From the NCBI GenBank assembly GCA_030844895.1, contig CM061231.1:156951889-157015888 (forward strand): a stretch of 64,000 nucleotides of DNA, written 5' to 3'. A model generated the notes under the pieces. The model made no database searches. It saw nothing but the letters and a program-made list of their open reading frames with translations, and was not told where the DNA came from. This stretch comes from Ambrosia x helenae. Lineage: Eukaryota; Streptophyta; Magnoliopsida; Asterales; Asteraceae. Below are positions 21,381-33,441 of this stretch, one piece after another (the first letter of the stretch is position 1; each line of letters starts with the position of its first letter). The translations under genes were made by a program, and so were the position numbers.

Positions 21381-24083
21381 TGTAACACCCCAACCGATGG
21401 CGGAAACATCGAGGTGTCACGTAGTGACGATTGTTCAATAGCCCATGGACTAAAGTGTAAATTTGAATACATTGATTAAATAATTTATTACGTTGAAATG
21501 AAATACAACGATTCTAACTGCCAACTAAATTGAAATACAATGAATCAAAATCTAAATCTAAATCCGTAAGCTTAAAGGATGCATCTCAAAACAACCTGAA
21601 ACATGTACGAAAATAATTTGGTCAATACAAAAATGTATTGGTGAGCATACCCTGTTGAATACATTTAATAGAAAAGTGTTTCGCAATTTATGTGCTTTGA
21701 AATACGTAATATGTAAAAGGGTCAAAATCAAGCCTCCCATCGTTCAATAATCGTTCACCCATCGTTAAAGAAAAACCATAACAATGACCAAGGACTTAAC
21801 TCGTTCACGTAAGTAACCAAGGGATATAATTCGTAGTACTACTCATTGTTAGGTGCGGCCCAAAGGTTAATGACTTTGACAGATCGTTCATACAATTCAC
21901 ACAAAACATATCAAAGAGCACATTGCTTTGTAAATAATATACGTAAGTTTAATAATAATGGTACATGAATCACCCCAAAAGAGTAAATAGTAAAAAGGGG
22001 AAAGATATACTCACAGTTTGCGAAAGCGATCAAAATCCAACTTAAGCGACCGTGAGCTAAGTAATGGGAATTCCGAGGAATTCAACCTATAATGTATAAG
22101 AGTACTATTAAGGAAATGTCTAAAAGTCTAAGGTATCTAGGGTTCTAAGGCATTAGGGTTTGCTAAGTTGATTTGGGGAAGTAGAGTTTTTATGATAAGT
22201 CGCGTTAATGTAACAGTTGTATATCACAAATAATATATGAAAGGTTGTAAAAGTGGTTTAGATAATATAATTATTACCAATTGAGTATTTAGTTAAAAAT
22301 ATGTTTAAATAATTAAGACAAAATAATTTAGTTAATTACTTTAACTAATTATTGTAAATAAATACAATAATCATAAATATTGAAATAAATAGTTATGAGT
22401 TACTCAAGGATCCATCAATGATAATAAAGACTTCCAATCATAAGACATTTCTATTTTATAAGAAAAATATTTATAAAATAGATGTTTAAATAGTGTAAAT
22501 AAATAAATGTTTAATTATATCTAATTAAACATAAATAATGTTAATAATACAAGACATGACTCAAAAATACTATTTTTATAGAAATTGGATGCTTTCTTAT
22601 GTAAATAAATGAAAATAATTTTCTCATCATTTTTATAAACTTATTTATTTTTAAAACTGATTTAATAAGGTGACATCATGTTTAAATGATTAAAAATAGG
22701 AAAATTAATAAAAATAAATGTTTTCTGAACCAATAATTTTTATTTCAGTTCATAATGATTAGAAATAATTTATCAAAAATTTTGAGATTAAAATCATTAA
22801 AAATGAACTTTTAATCAATTAAATACGATTAAAACAATTTAATTTAATAAAAATATAAAAATAAGACATTTTCCAGAAAATAAAAGTGTGGAAATTTCGT
22901 TTATGGTGTCAAGAAGCTACACCTAAATTTTCATAATTTTTGGAGCAAAAATGAATTTATTATAAATATTCTAAGTTTATTTGTATTAAAATCGTATATA
23001 ATAATAACAAAACAAAAGGAAAGGGAAAAAAAATATACTGAAAAAGGTATGTCATGGCCTGGGTTCGAACTCGGGACCTCTCACATACATTCATCCATGG
23101 AAACCACTCCACCACTTGTCTAGTTGTTGAAGTATTTGATTAAATATAGTATATAAACAATTATAAGATAATCATCTTCTTCCTCAAATGAACAAGCCAA
23201 GAACCCTAATCCTAACCTAGATCTAATAAACCTGATTCTGAACATGATAATGCTCTGTAATAGAGGGCTTTTGATCTATGATGATCGACTAACATAATCC
23301 AAGTAAGAATGTAAACTTACAACTCGTTTTTATACTCGAAAATGGAAGAACAAGTGCCGAATCTTTAATCCGATTTTTAGAGCTTCTTGGACACGATTAC
23401 GCTTGATTTTTGTGTGGGTTTAGAGCGATTAAGGTGCAGGAACAAGGTGGTAACAAGTATTTATAATATTTTTTAACTAAAACGCATTCTTGAATGATTA
23501 TAAATTCCGGTCGGTTTTAACCACTTAAAGCCCGATTAAATCTCAATTTAAACGCGTTAAATACCCATTAAAACCTTGTAACAAGCTAAATAATGATGGA
23601 GAATCATAATGGTGAATTAAAAATAGTTTGAAGATACCTAAACTGACTAATCAATGTTCGCCGGAAAAAGATCCGGTCGCCGGTGACCTTGGCCGGAAAC
23701 GAACAGGAAGAACAAGGGGAGGGAAGTCTTTTAAAAGTTATGCTAATTGGCAGAAATAGTCCCTGTAGTTAGATTTGCTAATTTTATTTATGTCTTGGTT
23801 AGATTTTTCTTATAAAAAAAAATTAACTAAGTTAACATAATTTAACTAAAACACTTTTAAACTTCATAAAACTTTAAAGAAATCCATTCCGAAAACGTTT
23901 CAACATACGCGTTTGATTAAATTGTAGACACGGTCCTTAATAAATGCAAATAATATATTTTGATCTTGCTCTTTTATTAAATTTGAAAACGTCAAAACTT
24001 ATAGGGACTAAAATAGAAACATTTGAATACACTAAGGACTATAATTGACAACTCGCTAAAAGCTGAGGGGGGCGGTTGTCACA
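21381..24083 (-). mobile_element. Inverted solo LTR nested in the LARD
   Basis: Starts TGTAACACCCC and ends GCGGTTGTCACA, the reverse complement of an LTR with the same ends as the host element. A perfect 5-bp duplication CTTTT flanks it (21376-21380 and 24084-24088). The first 280 bp are nearly identical to the reversed end of the host LTR and the rest is diverged. It is therefore a solo LTR of a related family, about 2.7 kb. Confidence 0.88.
23047..23127 (-). mobile_element. tRNA-like SINE head inside the inverted solo LTR
   Basis: On the minus strand, TGGTGGAGTGGT (23113-23102) and GAGTTCGAACCC (23072-23061) sit where A- and B-boxes would. No poly-A tail is certain. It may be a SINE insertion or an LTR-borne tRNA-like segment. 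Confidence 0.45.
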
Positions 24084-24111
24084 CTTTTAGCCTAGTCTAT
24101 AACTTAGCTTA

Positions 24112-24503
24112 GATTCACGAGTCCTCTCGTGTATATTTCTCTTATTTCTTATATTTTCTTTCAAGATATTTTTGCTATGATTCTTTCTCATTATTCTTTC
24201 GATATTTTGTTTGGAGAAGAAGACACTCGTATTTCACAAACGAAATGGTATCACCAAGTTAGGAGTGACATCCATACCTTGGTGATTAGTTTCAGTCCTC
24301 TATATGTTATTTATCTTAGGAATACATCTTTGAGATAGGAGTGACATCCACACCTCAAAGAGTATTTCCTTCAAAAAGAAACTTAACCACTAAGCTAGTA
24401 GTGATATCCTTAACTTAGTGATTGGTTTCATTCCACAATTGTTCCCAATTTTGAAATACATCTCTGAGTTAGGAGTGAAATCCACATCTCAAGGATCTAT
24501 TTC
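24112..24503 (+). ncRNA. Tandem stem-loop array in LARD leader
   Basis: Four stem-loops follow one another. Their inner stems are ATCACCAAG/CTTGGTGAT, CTTTGAG/CTCAAAG, CACTAAG/CTTAGTG and CTCTGAG/CTCAAGG (weak). Each loop is exactly 19 nt (24259-24277, 24335-24353, 24395-24413, 24469-24487) with consensus TAGGAGTGACATCC. Each also has an outer stem (GAAA/TTTC, GGAATAC/GTATTTCC, GAAAC/GTTTC, GAAATA/TATTTC). A further small hairpin CACGAG/CTCGTG lies at 24115-24130. The array sits a few hundred bases after the primer-binding site once the nested LTR is removed. That it is an RNA element is inferred. Confidence 0.65.
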
Positions 24504-27500
24504 TACATCTCGTTTTTTTTAATCCCGCTAAAGTTTCGGAATTCACTAGTGATGGGGCATGTGCAATCTGGAAGGGTAAGCGCCCGTATCCTGAGTTTTC
24601 TGTCTAGGCCTGGTATTTCGTATAAATCCCAATCAGACGAGGGAACCGTATACCTACCTGGGAACTCTTGGGATGAGCATTCACTTATAGGCTAAAGTAC
24701 GCCCCCACAAATCACGAGGAAATTTCAAATACGTGAGTTAGTCAAAGTTTTCTATGGAAACAATTCCAATGTTTTATATCATTGATATGTACATTTGTTT
24801 ATCATTTGAGGACTCAATTTAATCACTTGATGTTTCGTATGCCATTATTCATTGATCATTCGCTTTTGAATTCCTTATCATCATTATTAAAACTTTTTGT
24901 TCGTTATACTATCACATTAAAGCTTACACTATTTCATTTATGCCTTGTGACTTTTAAACAATAAGGTATTACTCTTTTTGTGTTAAAACATTTTTACCCA
25001 CGACTTAAGTTTTAAACTTTGTGATTAACTTTGACCACATTCTGATTTTTAGGAATGTTGAGTCATCATACAGTTAAAAGTGAACATGGTTTTCCTAAAA
25101 CTTATTATTTCAACCCGTTTTATATCTTCATTTTTACAAACTTACTTGATCGCAATCACATGATATCATTAAACTATGACCTTTAGTATCCCATAATGTC
25201 TCCCACAATACTTATAATATCATAAATGTCTATCTACACAATACACACTAGTACACTACTCTTTAAAACGAATAACTTGACAACTTATCCTGTATGTCTT
25301 TTCACAAAGCCTATTCGCCAGATTAGAACACACTTTATATACACCTTGTGTCATGAAACAAGTAGCCGCCATGAGCCCAAAGAGATGCCTTAACGATCCT
25401 TAGAAACAAACAAGCTTTCTTTGTATAAATTTTCGTAGAAGTTTGACAATTAAAAGGTTTCAAGTTGACCCAGTAACACTTAGATTTTCTCAACGTTTCA
25501 TAATAATTAAAAATTTTCAACTTTAATGAGATTTCAACCTACAAGTTAAATAAATGTCTAAATACGAAAAATTCTATTTTCCAAAATTCATCAAGACATC
25601 TGGGATCATTCACAACCTTCACGCCATTTTTAATGGTCTTTTGAAACACATTAGATTTACACATACATCATGAAATGGTTTCATCTTTGCATTTTATAAA
25701 CTTGTATTGCATATTTTACAAGTCAAATGTAAACCTTTTGTTTTCATATGACGTATCCAATATGATGTTTTCGGAAGAAACTTGCAACTGATAATATGCT
25801 TTATAACACTTTTCAAACCCGACTTCTCGTAAACACATGAAAATTTGTACCTACGAAATCTTTTCAAGTGAGCATGTTTTGGAACCTAAAGCATTCTTCG
25901 GTTTCTAAAAAGTATCCTCGTACGTTACTACTATTCTTTGAACTATATCACAAAGTTCGAGTAAACTGCGAAAATTTATCTTTTACACTTGTACTCTTTC
26001 AGTCGCAAAACTTTTGGTTTAAACAATGGACATATCTTCTTATCTAAATGTTGCTAAATGTCTTTTATAGTATAACGCATATATGTAAAATTACTAAATT
26101 TTAACTCTCATGTCAGTAGACTATAAGTCTGTTCTGCGCATTTTCATTTACAGTAAATTTCATTATTTTTACACATTTCTATTTATAGTTACGTTCGCAC
26201 ATTATCTTATTATTCTTCTTTTATTAGTAGTTATTCTCACGCGTTATTCGCAACTATTCTCGCACTAGTTATTAGTACTTATTATTACAACACTGGTTTT
26301 GAGTATAAATTTAACTCGTTTACTTTCATTTTTTTTGCAATTGTGCGATTTACTCGATTTATATTATACTATTATTTCAATCGAAATTTTATGCTATACT
26401 TATATACTTACATGAACGCATATTTGGTATGCATATTTTTTTTTTCCTGTGTTGAGCAAAACCCTGTTATACTTTATATTATTTTGTTCATCATCATGAT
26501 TATTTTGTTCATCATCATGGCCAAGGAACATACTAGTTGATAACTCGTATGAGATCTAAGCCAGTGCCCATGTACGACTCGGATTAGAGTATTTCTTTAA
26601 TTAGAGGGGAACGGTGTAAACCTCAGAGTTTATCAATATGAATGTTTAGAGCCAACGATGTGAACAGAAGTTACCGGCTAAGGGTGAACCCGAAAGGGAA
26701 GAACCTCTAACCATGTCTTATACTTACATGTTATTCTCATTACGGTTAAAGGTAAAACCCAGAAGGGAAGGACCTCTAACCATTTCATAACTGAACATTA
26801 TTTCATTACAGTAGCTATTACCTATTGGTTGCACACATTTGTTTCTGGTATTATTTGTGTTAGGGTAATGGAAAAGCATAACACCCTGGTGTAAGGTAAA
26901 TCGATGATTACGGTCCGGAACGCAATCATGGGTTTACAGGTACATGAGGGTGGTGTGTAATTCTAATTAGGCTGTTGGTAGACAATCAGTATGAGTCCAA
27001 AGTATCGGGAGTGTGGTGGGTCAGCTACGGTACACCCTATATATAAGCATAAACAATACTGCGGGAGCGGACTAGGAGTCTGACCAAGAACCTACCCATT
27101 ACTATCTCTTCATTAGATCGTTTAATAGCTAGCACTTTCGATAGGAACGTTGTTACACGAGCTTCAATTCGTCTTCCTAGAGTCTTTCTCTTGACCACCC
27201 ACACAGAAAACTAAAATCTTGTGTACTCTTACATCCTCGGTTGTTTGGATTCTTGTTGCATGCCCTAGTAAAGTTTAATCACAACCTTTCTAAAGTAGGG
27301 GAGACTGCTTCATTAGTACCTCTGCCCTCACTAGTTACATATTCCCAAAACCTTTCTCATTTAAGCTCTCAACTTACTAATCTCGGGTCAACTGACAAGG
27401 ATTTTGAAACTTTTACTTTGGATATTAGACAACTATTTTAAATTTTGTCGAATCATAATTGATGCAAAAAAAAAAAATTAACAATTACTTGGCTTTTACA

Positions 27501-27557
27501 ACGCCTTTTGTTTCATAGTAACCTCCATTTGAAAGAAATTTCGAGACGGAATTTTCT
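24504..27557 (+). other. Non-coding interior of the LARD-like element
   Basis: AT-rich, with no retroviral protein signature in any frame. It contains a block near 24550-24720 of mixed composition and a pair of stem-loop repeats at 26676-26781. All open frames are short and unrelated to known domains. Confidence 0.7.
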
Positions 27558-27571
27558 AAAGTAGGGGAGAC
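27558..27571 (+). other. Polypurine tract
   Basis: AAGTAGGGGAGACT-type purine-rich sequence lies directly before the 3' LTR, in the position for plus-strand priming. Confidence 0.75.
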
Positions 27572-29893
27572 TATGACATCCGTCACCCTCGTCTTTTAGC
27601 AAGTTGTCAATTTTAGTCCTTTGTCTATTTTGAAGCTTCACCTCTAGTCCCCTTCAAATATTATTTTATCTATGAATGAATTTTTAATCCATAAAACGCC
27701 TTGAAAATTTATTTTATTTTGCTAAACCATATCCACCAATTTTGAAATGATCATACAAAAACAATCAACTATTTTAGTATAGAATGTTAACTACTAAATA
27801 ATTTAATTTATATCTATCCTTCTAAGATTTCATAAAAGTTCCGATATTTGCTAAGGATATTAAATCACTAATGATAACATCCATTCTATTAGGAGTATAT
27901 GTATTCAAAAGCGTTATGTAATTCGTTTCCTTTACAAGTATTCTTTTGGACTAAAGCTTAAATGAATTTAAATCAATTTAATAAATCAATTTAATGAATC
28001 ACAACCGTTACATGTAAACCTTATAAATGACCAAAGTAGTAGGTCCATTTTGACACAACCTCAACCACTCTCCGCCACCGTGATCCACCATCAACCTGAC
28101 CAAACCACCGTCCTTGCTTCTGCCATTTAAAACCACCACTTCTGATCACCGGTGTTCACCACTGTTTTGGGCTGTAACCCTCGGTTCCGTGAGTCACATC
28201 TCTTCCAGTTCGGTTTAATTCGATTCAGTAGTATACAACCGGAAACATCCATCGCTGTCACATTATGATTCGTTGTACTATCAAGGTATTGAACACAACC
28301 CTTGTTTCGTATGCTTAAATTGTTTGACCAATGATTTGTTCCGGCGACTACGGTATCATATAATCTAAAATTGGCTTGTAAAAGATGAATGTACCAATTA
28401 AATTCAAATATATATATATATATATATATATAAATATATATATAACGCTTTGTTTGATTGTTTTTTCCGTTTACGTTGGTTGTTGTGGGATTCGAGTCCG
28501 GTCGGGTAATAAGAACATCTGCTAGAGTTCTTTCGTTAGTTTCTTTTCTACTCCTTTTCATGTTATAAGGCTTTTAGAAACGTCATACATGACCACAAAT
28601 TAGGTGTTTGTGGAGACCTTTAGCCGTAAAAAAATAGCTTTACATACATTTTTTCTAGCTCTGCTACTTTGATGTTCTATGTACCTAACCTTAAACCTTC
28701 AGTCACTGTAATAATATTATAACATTTAGGCTATGAGTCGTTGAAATACAAGATCTCTTGAAGCCAATTTTAGCAAACATGTACTATATTAATATTATTA
28801 ATTATGGGTTAACCAAGCTTTATGATATGATTCTCATCTGATTTTTCTACTTATATTACGTAAATAAAGGTTGTTGTTTGAGAATTGAGTCTATATTTGA
28901 TCTAACTAAAAAAAATATGATGGTACATATATATATCCTTGAGATATATTTAAAGTGTTATACAAGCATTAATAATTGTAATTATAATACATAGTTAATG
29001 TATTTAATTTCAGTAAACTTGGAGTTTCTCATATGATTAATTCATTAAATTGTATTAATTACTAATACAAACGAGAATTCAACGATTAACCACACATCTT
29101 AAAAGTTCCGTCGCCGGAAAGATCAGTAAACTCAAAGAATGATCATACAACCAAATTATTGCTTATAAATTTTAATAATGAAAATATAGGTTCAATCATA
29201 ATTATTGATTCTCGTTGGTTCCTTACAAGTTCATCATCACAATCAAAGTGAGTATATCTTTCCCCTTTTTCATGTTTTACTCTTTTGGGGCTATTCATGT
29301 ACACTATTATCAAATGTTATTCTTATAGTTAATGCAATTCTCATGTGTGTTTGCTTTATGTGAATTTGTGTGTATGCTTAGTCAAAATCATTAACCGTTC
29401 TGCGGCCTAGCATTTCAATGAATAGTACTATGGTATACCCCTTGAGACTCTGTTGAGAGAATCTTGGTCATTGTCTTGTTAATTCATTATTCAAATTGTT
29501 AGTCATGTGTTAGTCATTATTCATAGGCTTGGTTTTGACTGATACTACTTATTACATAATTGCAAATGGTACCGCACATGAATTGCTAAACATTTTTCTA
29601 TATATATATATATTCAAACAGGGTATGCTCACCAATACAATTTTTGTATTGACCAAATTATTTTGTACATGTTTCAGGTTGTTTTTGATATGCATCCTTT
29701 AAGCTTTCGGATTTATAGTTAGATTTTGATTCATTGTATCTCAATTTAGTTGGCAGTTAGAATCGTTGTACTTCATTTCAATGTAATAAATTATTTAATC
29801 AATGTATTCAAATTTACACTTTAGTCCATGAGCTATTGAACAATCGTCACTACGTGACACCTCGATGTTTCCGCCATCGGTTGGGGTGTTACA
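27572..29893 (+). repeat. 3' LTR of the LARD-like element
   Basis: Starts TATGACATCC (G to A at base 2 relative to the 5' LTR) and ends GGGGTGTTACA. It is shorter than the 5' LTR mainly because of a shorter (TA)n run near 29600. Confidence 0.92.
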
Positions 29894-31648
29894 TCACAGG
29901 TTTGCGTTAATCTCTAGCTAATCTTCTTATTACAATTATATGTCATATATATATGGATACGTTTTACGCATGGGACTTGTTAGATTGTAATACTTGGAAT
30001 ATATATCATATATACAATTTATACATATAGAATTCGGTATATATTAGATAGTCCTAAACTCGGGGTTTGGGCATCCTAAATCTAGGCAAAAAGAAATAAA
30101 GCTGGCCTTTACAGCTTGGCACACGAACCTAAAGAACTCTAGACACGAATTTACCCGAGTCTAGTATATCGTTTTATATATCGAATCTTATATATAAACA
30201 TATATATTTTATATATGTTTATTATTCTCTTATTATTATTATCAAGTCCGTACGTTATTCGTATTATATATATATTTGTATAATTCTAATAATATTCCTC
30301 GTCTAGCTATTGGACCAGGTTCTATTCCGGGTGTTGACCGAGTCACCGAGTTGACTCGGCATCGGGTTCCACTTTCCGATTCGTTTAACGGTACCTCGCA
30401 ATAATAATCTTTATATTAATAAATGATTATAATATCGTGTAACCAATTAATCCAATGGAAATATACCTACCAAGATAATAACCGAATACTCCTCGGGTTA
30501 TTACCGGAACATGATTGGGAGTTGACCGGAAGTGACCGGAAGTTAACCGAACTTCCGATTGGTACCTTGCAATAATTATAACCATCATTATTAATCGATT
30601 ATATCATTAAGGAACCAGAATAACCAGTATAAATACAATCGGGTACTTGTTCAGAATATAATCAGACATGACCGGAGATGGTCCGAGATGGAATCGGTTA
30701 CTCGGCTTGCCAAACAAGATATCACACACCCATAACTTATGTGATAGGGTAATCGGATGTTTTAACCAAAGTTTTATCAAGTCTAGCTTAGGTCCCGAAA
30801 GATTACAAAGCTCGTCTAGCGAGTTACTTACACATAACAGTCACCAATTCCGGTGACTGTTCTGGTGACTCATCTCGTCGGACCATCAAAACAGAGGAAC
30901 GGGTTATGGTAATGGTTTGGGCTCGATTTATTGAATACAGATTCAAAACCTAGAGAGGCTCTTCGGGTTCAATGGTTCAAACCGGAGACAAGAGAAAGGG
31001 TTTGGTTCAGCGGTGACAGTCATCATAACTGGTGACTGTCCGGTTCGTATATCCGGATCAGAGAGCCGATCAAGAAAGGTTAATGGTTCTATAGGTGGTT
31101 ATTAGTGATAACCGGTATGTTTCGTAACAGAAACAGAGGAGAAAAAGAGTTGGGATTCGGTGGAGATTAAGCTTACCAGAGAAGAAGACTGCGTACGGCG
31201 GCGGTGGTGACCGGAGGAGGAGGCGGCGGAAGCCGGCCATGGTCTCCGGTCAAGGCTTCTTTGGTCAGAGCAATTACAATCCAAAACACACTTTGTGTGT
31301 GTAAAATGTATACAGAGAGAGAGAGTGTAGCGAGAGATGAGAGGAAGAGAGGGGTTTTATAGGTAAAGACAAAATAGAGGGTGTTTGGCAACGGGGATAA
31401 TGACTGGAACTCGTGATGTTTGGTACTGGTTATAAGAGTAAAATAATAGGCGTTTGGCAGCGGGTTAATAGCAGATAAGGAGCGTTTAACCGAGATAATA
31501 AAATCTTAATAATTATTATCTATATATTCGGTTGAATCGGTTTGTCACGAGATTCGAACTTGAATATTTTATTAAATAATCGGGTGGTCGGGTACGACCC
31601 GACCCGTTTAAGAGACCCGTAACACCTCGAGGTGTTACATCCATAAAT

Positions 31649-32355
31649 AAAAACCTCATGAGTTTAAATATACAAAATGAACGTTCGATCTCATCCTGAG
31701 TCCTGGTTGCTTTTTTTCCTCAACACGAGATGATCTCTTTGAAAGATGTTTTAACTCGTATAACATGATTAGCTATTGATAGTGAGAATATACAATGTAA
31801 TAATGTAACCCAATGAATCAACACTACATTAAACCGGTATGTTTAGCCTAAAGTTTGACAAGGTGTGAGGTGTATGGTCTCTTGATTACCACGAGCCTAG
31901 CTTAGAATCAAATGACCTACAAAACTAAATACCACCGTTAGACTCATTACGATAAGACAAAGGTGGTGTTCTTCTCGTAATCACCCCCGCGTGAGAGTAT
32001 GTATCTCTTGTATGGTGTAGAATGTAAGTGAAAGCAAAGAATTGAAATTCTTCACCTGGCGTGGATGAGACCGATATTTATAGCTAGAGTGATGAGATTA
32101 TTGAAAGAGATGTTACTTTTGGAATGTCCATTTGGTTTCTCATGTGCCAATCGTTAGTGGTGGCAGAAGAGGGTGAGTACTAGCGCAATGTTCTTGGCCA
32201 GACGTCACTGTCAGGATGTCTTTGTGGTCTTCTTCTTGTTTGCCTCCTGGCGCAATGTATACGCAAGTAATTTTGTTCAACCCTACGATGTTATAGATAA
32301 CACATGACTATATGCTATACAACAAACACATATACAAAATATTCAAAGAAAACAT
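31649..32355. other. No gene seen
   Basis: Intergenic DNA with no recognisable coding or repeat structure. Confidence 0.4.
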
Positions 32356-32364
32356 ACATTAATA

Positions 32365-32505
32365 GAGTTTTTTTGCACAAGTAGTGTTGTCTCTCCAAAC
32401 GTTTTCAATACTTGTGTTATGTTACACTAGAGGTGAAAATAGAGAGAGTGTGGCACTAAAGATGAAAACGTTTGGAGAGACAACACTACTTGTACAAAAA
32501 AACTC
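32365..32505. mobile_element. Mutator-type MITE, hairpin
   Basis: Arms of about 40 bp (starting GAGTTTTTTTGCACAAGTAG and its complement) face each other in 141 bp. A perfect 9-bp duplication ACATTAATA flanks it (32356-32364 and 32506-32514), the Mutator signature. Confidence 0.87.
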
Positions 32506-32847
32506 ACATTAATACCATTCATTACAAAGACCAAATGTTACATAACACATTACCACATATTACACAACCTACAATTAAAGAAAGTGAAAGCATAACTACA
32601 ACATTTAGGTAACAATTCAAACCAACAAAATACAAATGCTAAAAAATAAAACAACAAGTAGTCTCTTTCTTTAAAATTTAGCTTCAAAAGCTCCAAAAGA
32701 CCAAAATATCGCCACCACATGAGCACACTAGGGTGGATCCAACCGCTCAATAAAAATACAATTTGATGTAAAAAAATGCCCGACATGAACATATGTCAAA
32801 GTTAGAGGTGGAAAGCGTAGAAAAATGTATGTGCCGCGAGGGGGGAT

Positions 32848-33441
32848 CTAAAGGGTTTATGGCTATAATGTTAGTCTTTTTAGAAAATCACATAACCATT
32901 CCAATAAAATCAACAAAAGACTGTATACGTTTGAGGTATATTTTAATCATCTTTAACTCTCCTACCTGTATGTCACATCCTCCCTTTTCCCCCTTTCACT
33001 CTACCTCACTTCAAGGGATTGGTTTAACGCCTATTAACTTTATCTCATCCCCTTTAATTTATCTCCTTTGATTCTTGTTAACTTGTTTAGTTATGGTCTC
33101 TTTAACGCCACTTAACGCAGGAAGGGAGTGACATGCAATAAAGGTTAGGAGGGAGGATCTAAAGGGTTTATGGCTATAATGTTAGTCTTTTTAGAAAATC
33201 ACATAACAATTTCAATAAAATCAACAAAAGAATGTATACGTTTGAATACTTTAACCATCTTTAACTCTACCTATATGTCACATCCTCCATTTTTTCTGCT
33301 TTCACTCTACCCCACTTCAAGGAATTGGTTTAACGCCTATTAACTTTATCTCATCCCCTTTACTTTATCTCCTTTGATTCTTGTTAACGTATTAAGTTAT
33401 GGTCTCTTTAACGTCACTTAACACAAGAAGGGAGTGACATG
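32848..33441 (+). repeat. Direct tandem duplication, about 300 bp
   Basis: AAAGGGTTTATGGCTATAAT opens both copies (about 32848 and 33162). The copies run in parallel to AACGC(A/C)AGGAAGGGAGTGACA-type ends near 33130 and 33440, with scattered differences. No coding sense. Confidence 0.8.

Larger units (their letters stand above)
18979..29893 (+). mobile_element. LARD-like LTR retrotransposon, non-coding
   Basis: Two LTRs of about 2.3 kb (18979-21328 and 27572-29893) enclose an interior without gag or pol. A 5-bp duplication TCACA flanks it (18974-18978 and 29894-29898). A primer-binding site for initiator tRNA-Met and a purine tract are in place. After removing the inverted solo LTR at 21381-24083, the interior is about 3.5 kb and contains conserved-looking stem-loop arrays instead of proteins. 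That combination (long LTRs, structured non-coding interior) is the definition of a LARD, moved in trans by an autonomous relative. Confidence 0.9.
18375..31639. mobile_element. Outer solo LTR, interrupted
   Basis: The LTR starts TGTAACGACCC and ends GAGGTGTTACA and is flanked by a perfect 5-bp duplication TCCAT (18370-18374 and 31640-31644). It is split by the LTR element at 18979-29893. Its own sequence is 18375-18978 plus 29894-31639, about 2.3 kb. No internal region or second LTR is present, so it is a solo LTR. Open frames in 30660-31391 are LTR sequence, not genes. Confidence 0.85.

Noticed and set aside
31102..31391. Minus-strand frames with a hydrophobic stretch
   Set aside because: Located in the right part of the interrupted solo LTR; no domain and no codon bias.
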